Below, one piece after another: positions 12,288 through 23,850 of a stretch of 64,000 nt of DNA; position 1 is the stretch's first letter; every line of letters begins with the position of its first letter. A program made the position numbers and the translations under genes. Source of the stretch: Cornus controversa (lineage: Eukaryota > Streptophyta > Magnoliopsida > Cornales > Cornaceae); contig CM048853.1 in the NCBI GenBank assembly GCA_026545225.1, positions 18,683,255 to 18,747,254 on the forward strand. The letters are read 5' to 3'. Under the pieces are notes generated by a model. That model worked only from the letters and a program-made list of their open reading frames with translations. It did not search any database and was not told the origin of the DNA.

Positions 12288-12659
12288 AACTGGTATAAAA
12301 GCTTCAAGGTACACACAAGGTGTTTGTTGGATATTTTCGAATTTATTATTTGAATTTAAGTTTAAGCTCTTATCTGTTCAGGTTGTTAGGAAGAAAGTTA
12401 GGATAAGATTTGTTTAGATTTAAATTTTAAATGTTTCAGTTCCTAAGATTAAGTCTAAGGGTTAGCTTCCTATACTCTGTTATACTCTGTTTTTTAGCCT
12501 ATAAAACAGAGTGTATCTCTTACTGTATTCAATAAGATTGGAAGAATAATTCGGCCCATATTTCTCTCCTATTTCTTTCTTTAGTGTTTGATAAAAGTCT
12601 TGTCTAGATTTTTCTTCATAATACGAGTGTTGTTCGTCTTGGGCACTTGTGACAATCAT

Positions 12660-13823
12660 GGCCGAGAATATTGCTACACAATACAAGGTAGAGAGATTTG
12701 ATGGTAAGAGTAGCTTCACCCTATGGCAAGGGAGAGTAAAGGACATCCCAGTTCAACAAGGCTTAGTGCAAGCGTTAAAAAGGAAGGATGGAAAGCCAGA
12801 AAAAATGTCAGTTGATGATTGGCAGGATATAGAGTAAAGGTGTGTTAGCACTATTCGATTCTTTATTGGGGATAATATCATTAACAATGTTAATGGAGAG
12901 GATTCAACGCTAAAATTGTGGGAGAAGCTAGAGAAGCTCTATCTAGCGAAAAGTCTCACAATTAAACTTAATCTAAAGCGGGATTTGTACAAGCTAAAGA
13001 TGAAGGAAGGCAGAAACCTCTTGGAGCACATGAATAAATTTCATGGAATTGTTGATTAACTTGAAAATGTTGATGTGAAAATTGAAGAAGAAGACAAAGC
13101 CCTATTACTTCTTACTTCACTTCCAGATTCCTATGAGACATAGTGACTACCGTCTTGTATGGCAAGGATACGCTGAAGATGGAGGAAGTTGAGTTGACTC
13201 TCTTGTCCAACGACAAAAGAAAATCTCCCATTGATGAGAGTTCAAGTTCGGCCATGGTTGCTCATTGGCAGAATAGGGGAAGACAGACTAACGAGGGATC
13301 TAGTGATAACAGCAGGTCTAGATCAAGGGGTGGAGAAAAGAGTAAGTAGTGCCACATATGTCATGAGTGGAGCCACATTAGGAAGAACTGTCCACTTGCA
13401 AAGCGGAAGAATGATGGCGGCTCTAAGAATGAATCTACCGCATATGCTTGTGATAATAACTTTGGTGATGTTCTCACAATTTCCAAAGGTGGCACTCTTA
13501 CTCAACATGAGTGGTTTTTAGATTCGGGTTCATCGAACCATATTTGCTCTGTGAAAGAATGTTTTGATTCATTTAAAGAACTTGATGGTAGTTCTTTGAC
13601 ATTGCCTAATGGTGACAAGTGTGCCGTTGAGGGCGTGGGAACAATGAAGTTCAAATTGTTTGATGTGGTGGAACGCACTTTGGGGAATGTTGCTTACACA
13701 CCCAAGTTGCGGTGCAATCTAATTTCCTTGAGTCGGTTAGACTCCATGGGCTGCAAGTGCTCCATTGCAGGGGGAGTCATGAAGATTACCAAGGGTTGCA
13801 TGGTATTAATGCGAGGAGAATAG
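12660..13823 (+). pseudogene. Copia B gag and protease region
   Basis: Starts with an ATG at 12660. The deduced product begins MAENIATQYKVERFDGKSSF, a Copia gag N-terminus (UBN2/DUF4219 type). Further on come the gag core (LYKLKMKEGRNLLEHMNKFH), a CCHC zinc knuckle of the CHICHEWSHIRKNC type near 13350-13395, and an aspartic protease active-site block WFLDSGSSNHIC near 13510-13545. It is a fossil with a few breaks. Confidence 0.88.
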
Positions 13824-13876
13824 AGTGGAGGTTTGTACCGTCTGGTGGGGAGTGCCAATGGCACTTAGACTTCGAC

Positions 13877-14469
13877 TGTTGGGTTGGCTCAAATTTCTAT
13901 TGTGATTATGTTTTCATTATAGAGTTGTATCTTATTAGATAATTTTTTAGTAGGCAAGTCTTAGTCTCAAGGAAGGAAAGTTCTTGTTAGGCAAGTTTGG
14001 GCTCTAAGGAATTGTAAACCTTGTCCACCAAGGAATTGGGTTTTGGGCTCTATAAATAGATACCTATGTTATAGGTTGAGACTTGTGAGAAGAAAAGAGG
14101 CAATACTCTCATTGTATTTGAGATGTCACTCATTGTTTTGAGAGGAAAACTCTTGCTTAGATGTAATACTCTTATTGTTTTTGAGAGGGCACTTAGAGAG
14201 AATTCTTGTTTAGAATTTGTGATTTCCTTTTGAGTGAGATTGAATGTATATTAGTGTTAAGGGTTGAGAGTTGAGTGTACTCTTGATACAATTCTTCAAC
14301 TTGTACTATTACAATCTATCTAATGAAATCGGGCTCTTCGTGGGCGTAGGCATGTTTAGCCGAATCACGTATAATTCTTGGTGTGTTGTTGCAAATTTCT
14401 TCGTGATTGTTTACTTATCATCACATCGTAATATTTGATGGTACGTGATTGGAGGCATGTTTCTCAATA
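13877..14469 (+). repeat. 3' LTR of Copia B
   Basis: Matches the 5' LTR through TATA box (near 14045-14058) and terminus. It is about 70 bp longer because a patch with ACTCTTATTGTTTTTGAGAG wording is present twice. Confidence 0.88.
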
Positions 14470-14483
14470 GTACGGTTGCATTA

Positions 14484-14570
14484 ATCTCTTTAATATAATT
14501 GCTCTTCCTGATCATAGTGATTCTCTTATGTTAATGACTTGGACATATAAAAGAGAAAATAGTTCATGGT
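14484..14570 (+). repeat. 85-bp direct repeat, right copy
   Basis: Partner of 7409-7493, same orientation, lying just right of the Copia B LTR and about 300 bp before the first visible RAD54 exon. Confidence 0.75.
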
Positions 14571-14873
14571 CATTACCCTGTGTTGGTCTATGTTAATGAT
14601 GTTGAGATGAGTGATTAGGGATATCCCTATCTTTTTTCATCATTTGTACAAAGTGGCTACTCTCAGATTCGGATTCACGTTTTTATACTTGGCCACTTGA
14701 GCTTTTACCACTAGAAGGAATAAAGCGGATGATGAAATTATGTCTTTGTGCTTATTGAAATTGCTTACTTCCATGCCAAGCTTTTTATTGTGAGATAAGT
14801 AATTGTCCTTTATCCAACTGAAGAAACTACTAGTGGATTTGAGTTGTTAATGGTATTTATTGTGATTGATCAG
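14571..14873 (+). other. Intron sequence before first visible RAD54 exon
   Basis: Ends with a good acceptor, TTGTGATTGATCAG, directly before the exon at 14874. I looked here for the exon that should encode the preceding helicase segment (ending near SNYTQ in other plants) and did not find it. Confidence 0.6.
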
Positions 14874-17800
14874 ACACTGGACCTCTTTGCTCAATTGTGT
14901 CGCGAGAGAAGATATCCATTCTTAAGGCTTGATGGAACTACATCAATCAGTAAAAGACAAAAGTTGGTCAACCGTTTTAATGATCAATCGAAGGTAGGTA
15001 AATCTTTTTTGCTTTAATTTACGACTTATAACATATCACATATGGGCTCAGCTATTGATAATACAAGTAAAATCTACCTCTGGCAGGATGAGTTTGTCTT
15101 TCTCTTGAGCAGCAAGGCTGGTGGTTGTGGCCTCAATTTAATTGGTGGAAATAGACTAATCTTGTTTGATCCAGATTGGAATCCTGCAAATGACAAACAA
15201 GTAATTTCTTCACTATTCATGCACCACTCTGCCGTGAGTGAAGAAAAGGCTGTTATTTTATTGCAACATAAATGATCTAATTTTTTTTCCTGTTCTTTTT
15301 TAACCTGTAAGTAGGCTGCTGCAAGGGTCTGGAGGGATGGACAGAAAAAGAGAGTATACATATATAGGTTTTTGAGTACTGGAACCATTGAAGAAAAGGT
15401 TTTGATTTAGCACTAATTTACAAGTGTTATCTCTTCTTTTCCTTTTCTGTTTGCATCTTTATGGCATTCTGAGCGTTGAACGAGTGATTTGTCTTGAGAG
15501 TCAGTTTCATGAACCATTCTAATTTTCTGCAGGTATACCTGCGTCAGATGTCAAAAGAAGGGCTTCAGAAAGTTATTCAGCAGGAGAAAACAGATAGCTT
15601 CGAGACCCATGTATTTGTTCTGCTGCTTTCTTCTTACTATGTATATGACAATGCTCTTAAATGTATTGAATTGTAATTTCAGGGGAACCTTCTTTCAACA
15701 GAAGATCTACGCGATCTATTCACATTTCATGAGAACGTGAGGTGTGTTCTATCTCAAATTCATCTTCGGAAAAATGCTCTCTCTGTGTATTCGTTGTCTA
15801 TCTCTGTGTATCGTATTTTGCCCTAATTTCACATATATAAAGGCAACATAGATGTATAGAGTAGATAGAGTTTAAAATCTACTTGGAAACTGCTTTTTTG
15901 AAAAGATGAATCGAAGTTCTTGTTGATCAATCGATGATACTCCAGAAGCTCTCGATTGATCGAAGTCGTTCAATACTTGGAAAAAAAATTGAAAAAGTAA
16001 GTTTCCAAAAATTCATTTGATGCATGGTTAGAAAGATTTAGGGAAACAAATATGATCAAAATCATAGAAGTTTAGAAGCCCTAATTATGCATGCATGAAT
16101 CCTAATTTTTGGTGAGTGCATCACTGTGTTGAACTACCTTTTTACCCTTGAATGTAGTTTTGATTTCTTTTTTTGACGTTGCGACGTAATCAACTAACTC
16201 TAACTATCTTTTGAACATTTCTAATCTAAACTTGAAATTAAAACAAAAGTTACAGACTCCAATTTTTGTTCTACGAAATTTGCCAACCTAAGTTCTATTG
16301 ACCTAACAAGCCCCATCCACATTTTCATGCTCTGACGACATGACTTCTGTATGATATAGATTTTTACCTCTTCCTCCTGTATTGATTTTGATTCTAATAT
16401 CATCTTTGTAGATCACAAATTCATGAAAAGATGAGCTGCAGCCGTTGTCAAATCTATGATATAGTGGTAGATGACAGACCTAACAACGTAAAGGAGATTG
16501 ATGGAGTTATACTGAGAAATGAAGGTTGTCAGTCTGATGGAGAGGACATTGGGGGATTTGCTGGCACTGCTGGGTGCTTGCACAAGTTAAGAAGCTCGGA
16601 GAAGCAGGTCACTTACTGTAAATTCATCAGATATTTTGGCACTGAATTTATATTTAGGTGTTATATTTGGTTTGCACTCATTTTTTATTTTTTTTAACTT
16701 CGAAAATATATTTTTCCACCCAGGTGGGAAGTCCTTTGGAAGAAGATTTAGGTAGTTGGGGGCATCATTTTTTCCCAACATCAGTCCCTGATGCTATTTT
16801 TCAAGCTTCAGCTGGAGAGGAGGTGATAAGAATTTAAATTTTTATATGAAGTTAAAATATTATTTCTCAGTAGTATTTTCAATTTTCCTTGAGCATAAAG
16901 GTTTATTGAAGTGTAATGTGTTTCTTTGATCTTTGTAGTCTTATAAATTATAACATTTAATTCACAAATCCTAAGTTCCTAACCATGTTACATGGACTCA
17001 ACCACGTGTATTGGGTACATATATGTGGCTAAGAATCAGGTTTTTCAAATCCCAATCTCAATGACATGAGGGCACGATTAAATATTAATATCCTTTAATA
17101 TCTTATTTTATTTTTAGAGTAAAATGATGTTTTTATGTAATATAGTGTTCAATATAGGAACTTCACTTGTATTCAGGCAATAATGTTATAATAGGAACAT
17201 AATAAGAGAATTTTATACACAATTACATAATAAATTTGAATTATTGAATATGATTATTACGTGCATGTTCAGTCAGACGTGTCGAATAAATAGCCATACC
17301 CATGTCCAATTGTTGTATGTTACTTTATGCATTTTTACGGAGTCTATGTAAGGGTTTCTAATTACAATATATAATATATTATTATTAACACTTGCTCAAA
17401 AAGTTATTGAAGAATATTTCACTGTGATTTAACAGACAGGTTTTAGGGATATAGAAATCGTTTTTTTTCGCCTCCAAAATTTTGTAATATATTGTTCTTA
17501 GTAGAAGATGATTAAGTTGAATACAAGCATATGCATTTTGTTAGTGTATGTGTCAACCCTGGGTTTGGATGGGAATGAAATCTATCTTTTGCTTGACCTT
17601 AACTTCATGTGGGGGATCAGTTTCAGTTTTAAAAAATGCATTTTTATGCATAGTATGTTAATGGAAAGACAGAAAATACAACTCTAATCATACCCTTTTA
17701 TAGTACCAAAACCATCTCAAACACTATTCGAACCAGTCCAAAATCTTTTCAAGTCACTTGGGTTTGATATCTTTCTGTTCATGTGATGAATCATCTTTCT

Positions 17801-18346
17801 TTTCTTTGAATGATTATTACAAAGAGTATTGTGCATTTTCCTTGTAAATGAAACATAGAACACCCTTAATATTATGTGCATTCTGAGAACTTGTGCGCAC
17901 ACAAACACACAAATATTAACTGATTGTTCATGTCTTACCACTATGCAGTAAACCTACATCGAACTCACATTTTTATCCCATTGCAGGTCACATTTGTTTT
18001 CACTAACCAAGTAGATGGGAAGCTTGTGCCTATTGAATCAATGTTAAGCTCAAAGCTCAATGGAGTGGAAGGAGACAAGAACCAGTCAATTTCAAAGGAA
18101 AATCTAAGCCCAAAAATCATGTTATCTTCTCAACGTCGACAGTCATTTCCATCAATTTCTTCTAACTTTGGTTCCATCCATAATAGGTTACCTTCTTCCT
18201 TTAGGTCTCTGAAAAGAGCACACACAACACTGGCAAGAACTTCTTTAGAAGGTGCACCAAATGCTACAAAGCCTGAACTCTCTCTTGGAGATGAATTACC
18301 TAAAAAAAGATCTCCAGAATCTATAGAAGATGATGATTTCAAGTAA
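14874..18346 (+). CDS. RAD54: RAD54 homologue, DNA repair/recombination SNF2-type ATPase, C-terminal eight exons
   Basis: RAD54 is a nuclear Swi2/Snf2 dsDNA translocase that works with RAD51 in homologous recombination. The visible exons are 14874-14993, 15087-15200, 15315-15398, 15533-15610, 15683-15741, 16412-16607, 16724-16822 and 17987-18346, with TAA at 18344-18346. All have GT donors and AG acceptors, and they join in frame to give 369 residues. They cover the second RecA lobe: [20 protein letters not shown], motif V ([11 protein letters not shown], then [11 protein letters not shown]) and motif VI ([14 protein letters not shown]). After that come [34 protein letters not shown], a Cys pair (MSCSRCQ) and the plant-conserved tail [17 protein letters not shown], ending DDDFK. 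The match to plant RAD54 (Arabidopsis CHR25) is strong. The N-terminal two-thirds, with Walker motifs, is not in the window, so this is either the 3' part of a gene with a very long TE-filled intron or a 5'-truncated copy. No break is seen in the visible exons. Confidence 0.95.
15742..16411 (+). other. RAD54 intron with TCGAT dyad words
   Basis: Intron of 670 bp between the exons ending at 15741 and starting at 16412. At 15905-15970 it carries TTGATCAATCGATGA and CTCGATTGATCGAAG, the same motif class found in LTRs of this window. The rest is AT-rich. Confidence 0.7.
16823..17986 (+). other. Last RAD54 intron, 1.16 kb
   Basis: AT-rich intron with GTGATA donor and TCCCATTGCAG acceptor. I see no element or gene inside it. 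Confidence 0.8.
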
Positions 18347-18977
18347 ATTCTTGAATAATTCAAAGAATTATTTTCCTTCATTTTTGTTCTCAAATACCAG
18401 AGTGCCTCTTGTATGTCTGCAAAAATTAATTCAGTCCAACTATGTCTTTGAGATCAATTTCCTTAAAAATAATCATATCCAGAATCTATAGTTGATGGCA
18501 ATATCTGGTAAATTCCTGGCTTGTTACAACTGAATTATTTTCGTTCATTTTAAGTTATGACTGCAGTAGTAAGACATTGCCAATGTTTAATGTTTAGTAA
18601 AATGACACAGGAGAAATTATTAAATGCCCCTTTTAACTGTGTTATAAACAATTATTTATCTCAAACTCAATGATCTTGTGCAATTTCAATGGAACATCCA
18701 AATGTGTCAGACAATAACTTGCAATTCCTTGGCATGCTTTCATTGATTATTCCTCATTTGGGTAGGCTTCTTGTTGATTTGAGATGAGAAAAGAAAAGAA
18801 ACACATCTAAGATCCTTATTGCATGTATTGATGGTGAAAATGTTATATAAATTTCAAATGAATATTCTCTTCGGCCCGTGTTTATGCTTTGGTTCTTGCG
18901 ATGCTACTGCTGCTAGTGATAGCATTGTGGTAAATTACAGTATAAAATTAAAACCAAGTATTTTTTTGAAGGTATTG
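18347..18977 (+). other. RAD54 3' flank
   Basis: AT-rich sequence after the stop codon, probably including the 3' UTR. No confident polyadenylation site or other gene is assigned. Confidence 0.5.
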
Positions 18978-18985
18978 CTCATAGA

Positions 18986-19451
18986 TAGGGATGTCAATTT
19001 AACCCACCCCGTTGGGGCTCCGCCCCGCCCCGCCCTTAATGGGACGGGTTTGGGATCATACTAATCGGGTTAGGGGCGGGTTTGGGAAAAGAGTTTAAAA
19101 CCCGCTAAGCCCCGAACCTGCCCCGATTAATGATAAATATATAAATAAATATTATTTTATTAACTATGATTTTTATTTTTTTCATTAGTTATGATAATTT
19201 TAAATTTTAACAACATTTTTTTTATTATCATTTGTAAGTATTAGTCTATACTTAATTTTTTTTACAAAATTTATTATAAATTCGTTCAAGTTTGCATTAT
19301 ATTTCTTAAAAAATATATATATCGGGGCGTCCCGAATCCGCCCTGACTCCGATGCGGGGCGCCCCAAATCGGGTTTGAGAAGAATTTTTTATTCGTGCGA
19401 CGAATTTGGGAAAGGAGTGTCCCGTCCCGAACACGGCCGTTGACATCCCTA
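18986..19451. mobile_element. hAT-type MITE, 466 bp
   Basis: Terminal inverted repeat TAGGGATGTCAA at the left and TTGACATCCCTA at the right, with a perfect 8-bp target duplication CTCATAGA (18978-18985 and 19452-19459). An 8-bp TSD with TAGGG ends is the hAT pattern. The ends are GC-rich (CCCCGCCCC-type words) and the centre AT-rich; no coding capacity. Confidence 0.93.
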
Positions 19452-19889
19452 CTCATAGACATCCCAAGTCAGCATACAAGTGCAGAGTTCTTAAATTGCG
19501 AATACGATGATCTCAAATCAGGATGGAGGGATAGCGTTTGTCCAACTCAAAATAAAAAGAGTAATGATGTTGGGTCCTACTGCTGACTCCACAGCTATGA
19601 GAGGAAGTGGGCTGTGGAGTCTAAAGAAAATTAAAGGAGTTTTTGAAAAGAATCCTTCTCCATTGATAAGTCCAGAAGAATACACTGAATACTTGTACAA
19701 ACTTCATACATTTTACATGGAAACTTTATAAAAGACTCTAAGAGAAAATAAATCACTAAAATTAAAAACTTCCTTTATTTAAAACTTCAACTTCTATTGA
19801 TTGATTTTCTTTCCTTTTCAATTTTAATCTTCTTCGAGAATCTTCATCTTCTTTATTGCTTCTCTTCAAACTGGACTAGGAAAGACTCA
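19452..19889. other. Non-coding stretch, no gene seen
   Basis: Short open frames at 19507-19731 give nothing recognisable. The sequence continues the flank cut by the hAT MITE. Confidence 0.5.
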
Positions 19890-20052
19890 ACATGGCAAGT
19901 TTGAGTCTCAAAACTCGAAAGGAGTTGTGAGCAAGAGGCTTGGTAAAAATATCTGCTAATTGTTGTTAGGAAGAAATAAAACAAGTTATTAATGATCTAA
20001 GACCAACTTTTTCTCGAACAAAATGATAATCAATTTCTTTATGCTTCGTTTA
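19890..20052 (-). pseudogene. Copia RNase H remnant
   Basis: On the minus strand this reads KHKEIDYHFVREKVGL and then ADIFTKPLA, the end of a Copia RNase H domain. Only this scrap of the element is left. Confidence 0.75.
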
Positions 20053-20191
20053 GTTAGGAATTGTGTCTTAAATTTCTATTGTAATTAGATTTATATTTTA
20101 GAGTTATAATTTATTTGGTAATTTCTTGTTAGTTTTGGTCTTGGGTTTCAAGTAATTGTAATCATTATCCAACAAGGAATTGGATTTGAAA
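20053..20191 (+). repeat. Fragment of a Copia B-type LTR
   Basis: Matches the first part of the Copia B LTR (TTTCTATTGTAATTAGATTT, TTTGGTAATTTCTT, CCAACAAGGAATTGG), stopping before its TATA box, where LTR-X copy 2 begins. Confidence 0.75.
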
Positions 20192-20454
20192 TGTCACGCC
20201 CCAATTTTTGAGTCACCGGAGACCCCATCTCTGAGCCCAATCTCAAGAGTGAACCCATCCATTAAGCCCTAATGAACCCTCTTAACCTTTAAATTACCGC
20301 GAAAGCTTAAATCACATACATGCACTTATATATGTACAATTTAACACTTACAAATCCCAATGGGCCGGACACTTGACCTACCTTACTTATCCAAACTCAT
20401 TTCAAATGTTCAACCCAGCCATACATTAAGATACATTGTTATGTTGGTTTCGAT

Positions 20455-20612
20455 GCATTGTAATTTACAATGCATCGCAGATGTTGCGTGATATCCTGCG
20501 AAAAGCTCTATTTTTCAACCCATTTCTCCACACAATTACAATACATAATCCTTGGTACTTCGATGGATCACCAGATTATGATGCATTGTAATAGAGATTT
20601 CAATGCATCGTA
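20455..20612. repeat. ATGCATTGTAA dyad cluster in LTR-X copy 2
   Basis: GATGCATTGTAATTTACAAT and GATGCATTGTAATAG...CAATGCATCGTAA form strong short inverted repeats, at a position comparable to the TTTCG dyads of copy 1. Confidence 0.7.
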
Positions 20613-22982
20613 ATCACTCGACTTGAAATCTTAACATTTCTCTCAAGTGATCACAATCATAACTCATTCACAACCAAACACATTCTAAGCCCTTAGAATC
20701 ATTCATACAACACTTCCACACAATTGAAATGCTCTAAACCATACATTTCATACATTAGATTTAAATCATACATTCGATCCAAATTACACATTTCATTGAT
20801 ATTGTCCCCTGAGTTCATAGTCAACATATGAATTACATGTATATGGTCCAAAAGAACTAGTAATTCAACTATGACTACAACTACAACATAATTAACATGC
20901 CACAAGCCGGCATGGATAGCCACATCCACAATATCCAAAAATAAATACAAAGTGGCACAAGGGACTCCACTTGGACGTTTATGTCCTATCCGTCATTGGC
21001 GCCTTATCTATAAAAGGTTTGGGGGGAGAGGGCTGAGCAAATTAACGAGCTCAGTAGGAATGCCCTAACCCATTTAGACATTGACCCGACATCAACTTAC
21101 ATGATATGTATGTCGCTACACTACATGACATATTTAATGCTCTCATGTCAAGTCATCACAGATGCAATTCAAATAGTATGCATTTAATCCACAAATCATG
21201 CTTAATAGTTTAAACACATAAGCAACAAGATATATTCATCTTTCGGTCATAATCCTATATATAGACATGATTGGTCAACTCCGACAATCATGTGACCTTG
21301 GACACCTCCGATGATACCTTTATAATTTGGACAACTCTGAAGAATCATACAACTCCGACAATACATTAGTTTTGCCAAATGTGAGTGGACAACTCCAACG
21401 TTCACAAGGTTTATGTACAATCTTTGAATTATAGGCCTTAGTCTTGGTACGATGGGACAACTCCGATGGTTATACCCTAGCGGATGAATTTACCACTTTC
21501 GTGACATGGTTGGGAAACTCCGAACCATATGCACGGCTCACACAATTTTTTGACAATCACTCGTATATGCATCTTAAACAGATATATAACATAACATATA
21601 ACTTTCATGCTTTTCCAATGCACATTCTTGCTACAATTTAGTCTAGCATGCATTCCCACAACACATTCCCCATATAGCAAAATATATGTTCAAAGTTAGG
21701 CATGCATCTCATATATGCATACATTTCACAATACACCACAACATGCTTTCATTTCATCCATATCACATGTGTACATTCAATACATTATATATATCACAAT
21801 GTGCATCATATTAACATGTAGAAATTGTAGATATCCTTTTTGATCTCCCACTTATTTTCCAAATCTTAAACTAATCATACCAGGTTTTAGGATCCCACCT
21901 CTTTGAGCATAAGCCCCAAAAAGGGTAAAATGGTCATCTCCAAAAAATCAATTTTCAATCCGTTTACCTAAAAGGGAAACGAACTTCACTATTGAGTTCA
22001 AAGGTACCAAAAACCTTAAAAATGACTACTCATGGGAACCGTAAGTCCTCCCGAACACTTGATTCTGTTCAAACCCTAAATTGGGGTCAAATAAGTCAAC
22101 CCAAAAGCTTGACTGACAAGCCATTCATCAAATCGATGAACGGACCTCACCATCACAATCGTAGGGTCCAAAAATCATAGGAAATACTATAATATTGACA
22201 CAATTCTAGTATGTAAATCCCGTTGACCAAAACCTTAAATCAAGGTAGCAATAGTTTGACCGACAAACTGTTTATCAAATCAACGAATGGACCTCTCCAT
22301 CACAACTGTAGGGTCCAAAAATTATTGAAAACACTGTAATAATGACACATTTCCAGTCCGGGCACATTTTTGACCAAAACCCTAGTTGAGGGGCAAAACG
22401 GTCTTTTCGCTGCACACACTGTCCAGGTCTGGATTTCCTTTTTAGATAAAATGATATCACTTTATTACATCACTAAAATGACATCAGGAATGAGAGAATC
22501 TCTACAATTACCAAATTTTCACACAACAAAAGGGATAAAATCGAAATTCAGCCAGAGGGGACGCTTGGAAGCCAACTATTGGCTACCACAATATCTGCAA
22601 AAATTATAGTAGAAATTTATGCGAGAATTTTTGCAAAAATTATTACTTTTTCACCAACATGCAGATAGACTTGATCCAACGGTCGCTGTTTGTCCAAACC
22701 CAAAATCCATTTTGGAGGGCTAGGATTCACTCGGGAATGAGCCAATTTTTGCCACTTTCTGATCCAATGGCTCACATTTGTCCAATATAAAATACATCTC
22801 TCAACCGATATCTCCCTTATCCAAAGGCCCACATTCATTCTCACAGAAATGGATGGCTGAGATTTGAGGAGACCAACCCATTGCCATTATACACTTTTTG
22901 CACACCCTTTTTAGTCTTTTGCCATTTTTCATCCAAAGGCTCCCATTCACTCTCCCTAATCCTATGGATGACATTCACCACC

Positions 22983-22997
22983 CTTGGCTATAAATAC
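22983..22997 (+). promoter_or_regulatory. TATA-type promoter of LTR-X copy 2
   Basis: GGCTATAAATACCCC followed by CTCTCTTC-type leader sequence, the layout of an LTR U3/R junction. Confidence 0.6.
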
Positions 22998-23404
22998 CCC
23001 CTCTCTTCATTAATTAGAGGCATCTACAACTACAACCACAAGAATTACACTCATATTTGCTCTCATCTCTCTCTAGTTTGCTCTCCACTACTAGAGTCTC
23101 TATCATCTTCCATCTCCAAGTTTTCTTTCCTTCTTACCATGAACATCCTTTAGAAGGTAGTTGGTGGAGGAAATATTCTCCACCCCCATGCACTATTTCA
23201 ATTTCCAAGTTGTTACACTCTCTTTGCATTTCTAGCATTTTCATTCACATTTCATGCATTTTAATTTATGTCTTTACATTTTATGCATTTAAATTCATGT
23301 TTTTATATTTTGTGAATTTTAAATCATGTATTTACATTTCACGCACTTTCAATTCATGTATTTACATTTTATGCACTTTTAATTCAAGCATTTTACACTT
23401 CAAC

Positions 23405-23850
23405 TTCATTTTATTTCTCCCTAAAATGTTCTTTGCACATCTATTGCAAAGAGATATTTTAAGGCCAGCTTCATTACTTCAAGCCTTCCCTTGTAGAGTG
23501 TCATAGAATGGTGTTGCTTGGAAGAGAAAAATCATCTATATATATATATATATCTATCTATCTATACAAAAAATTTCTTTATTTGAACTTGTCCACTTCA
23601 ATTTCCTTTAATTTCTTTGTTTGAACTTGTCCATTTCAAGTTCCTTCTAATTCTTGCACTTCACTTATTTAATGTTTATATTTCAAGCATTTTACATTTC
23701 AAGTGCTCATTTTTGCTCTCTTTAAAATGTCCTTTGTAGACCCATTTCAAAGAGACATTTTAAGGCCAACTCCATTGCTTCAAGCCTTCACTTATGGAGT
23801 GCCGTAGAAGAGTGTTGTTTGGAAGAGAAACAATGATATATAATATCTAT
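23405..23850 (+). repeat. Tandem duplication inside LTR-X copy 2
   Basis: The words TTTCAAAGAGACATTTTAAG and GCTTCAAGCCTTC...GGAAGAGAAA occur twice, about 310 bp apart, with moderate divergence. Confidence 0.7.

Larger units (their letters stand above)
11763..14469 (+). mobile_element. Copia element B, LTR-gag-protease-LTR
   Basis: Two direct LTRs (11763-12287 and 13877-14469) flank about 1.6 kb in which gag and protease are recognisable but integrase, RT and RNase H are not. The element is therefore a reduced, non-autonomous copy. A tRNA-iMet-like primer site (TGGTATAAAAGC) follows the left LTR. The LTRs differ by roughly 8 percent by eye and by a duplicated patch in the right one, which suggests several million years. 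It begins exactly where Copia A stops, but I see no matching TSD. The gag start resembles the Tork/Tnt1 group. Coding parts hold about three or more breaks. Confidence 0.85.

Noticed and set aside
12480-12746. 88-codon minus-strand frame across the Copia B leader
   Set aside because: It is antisense to the gag start and resembles nothing.
23057-23506. 149-codon plus-strand frame
   Set aside because: It sits in the repetitive T/C-rich leader of LTR-X copy 2; the product is low-complexity.
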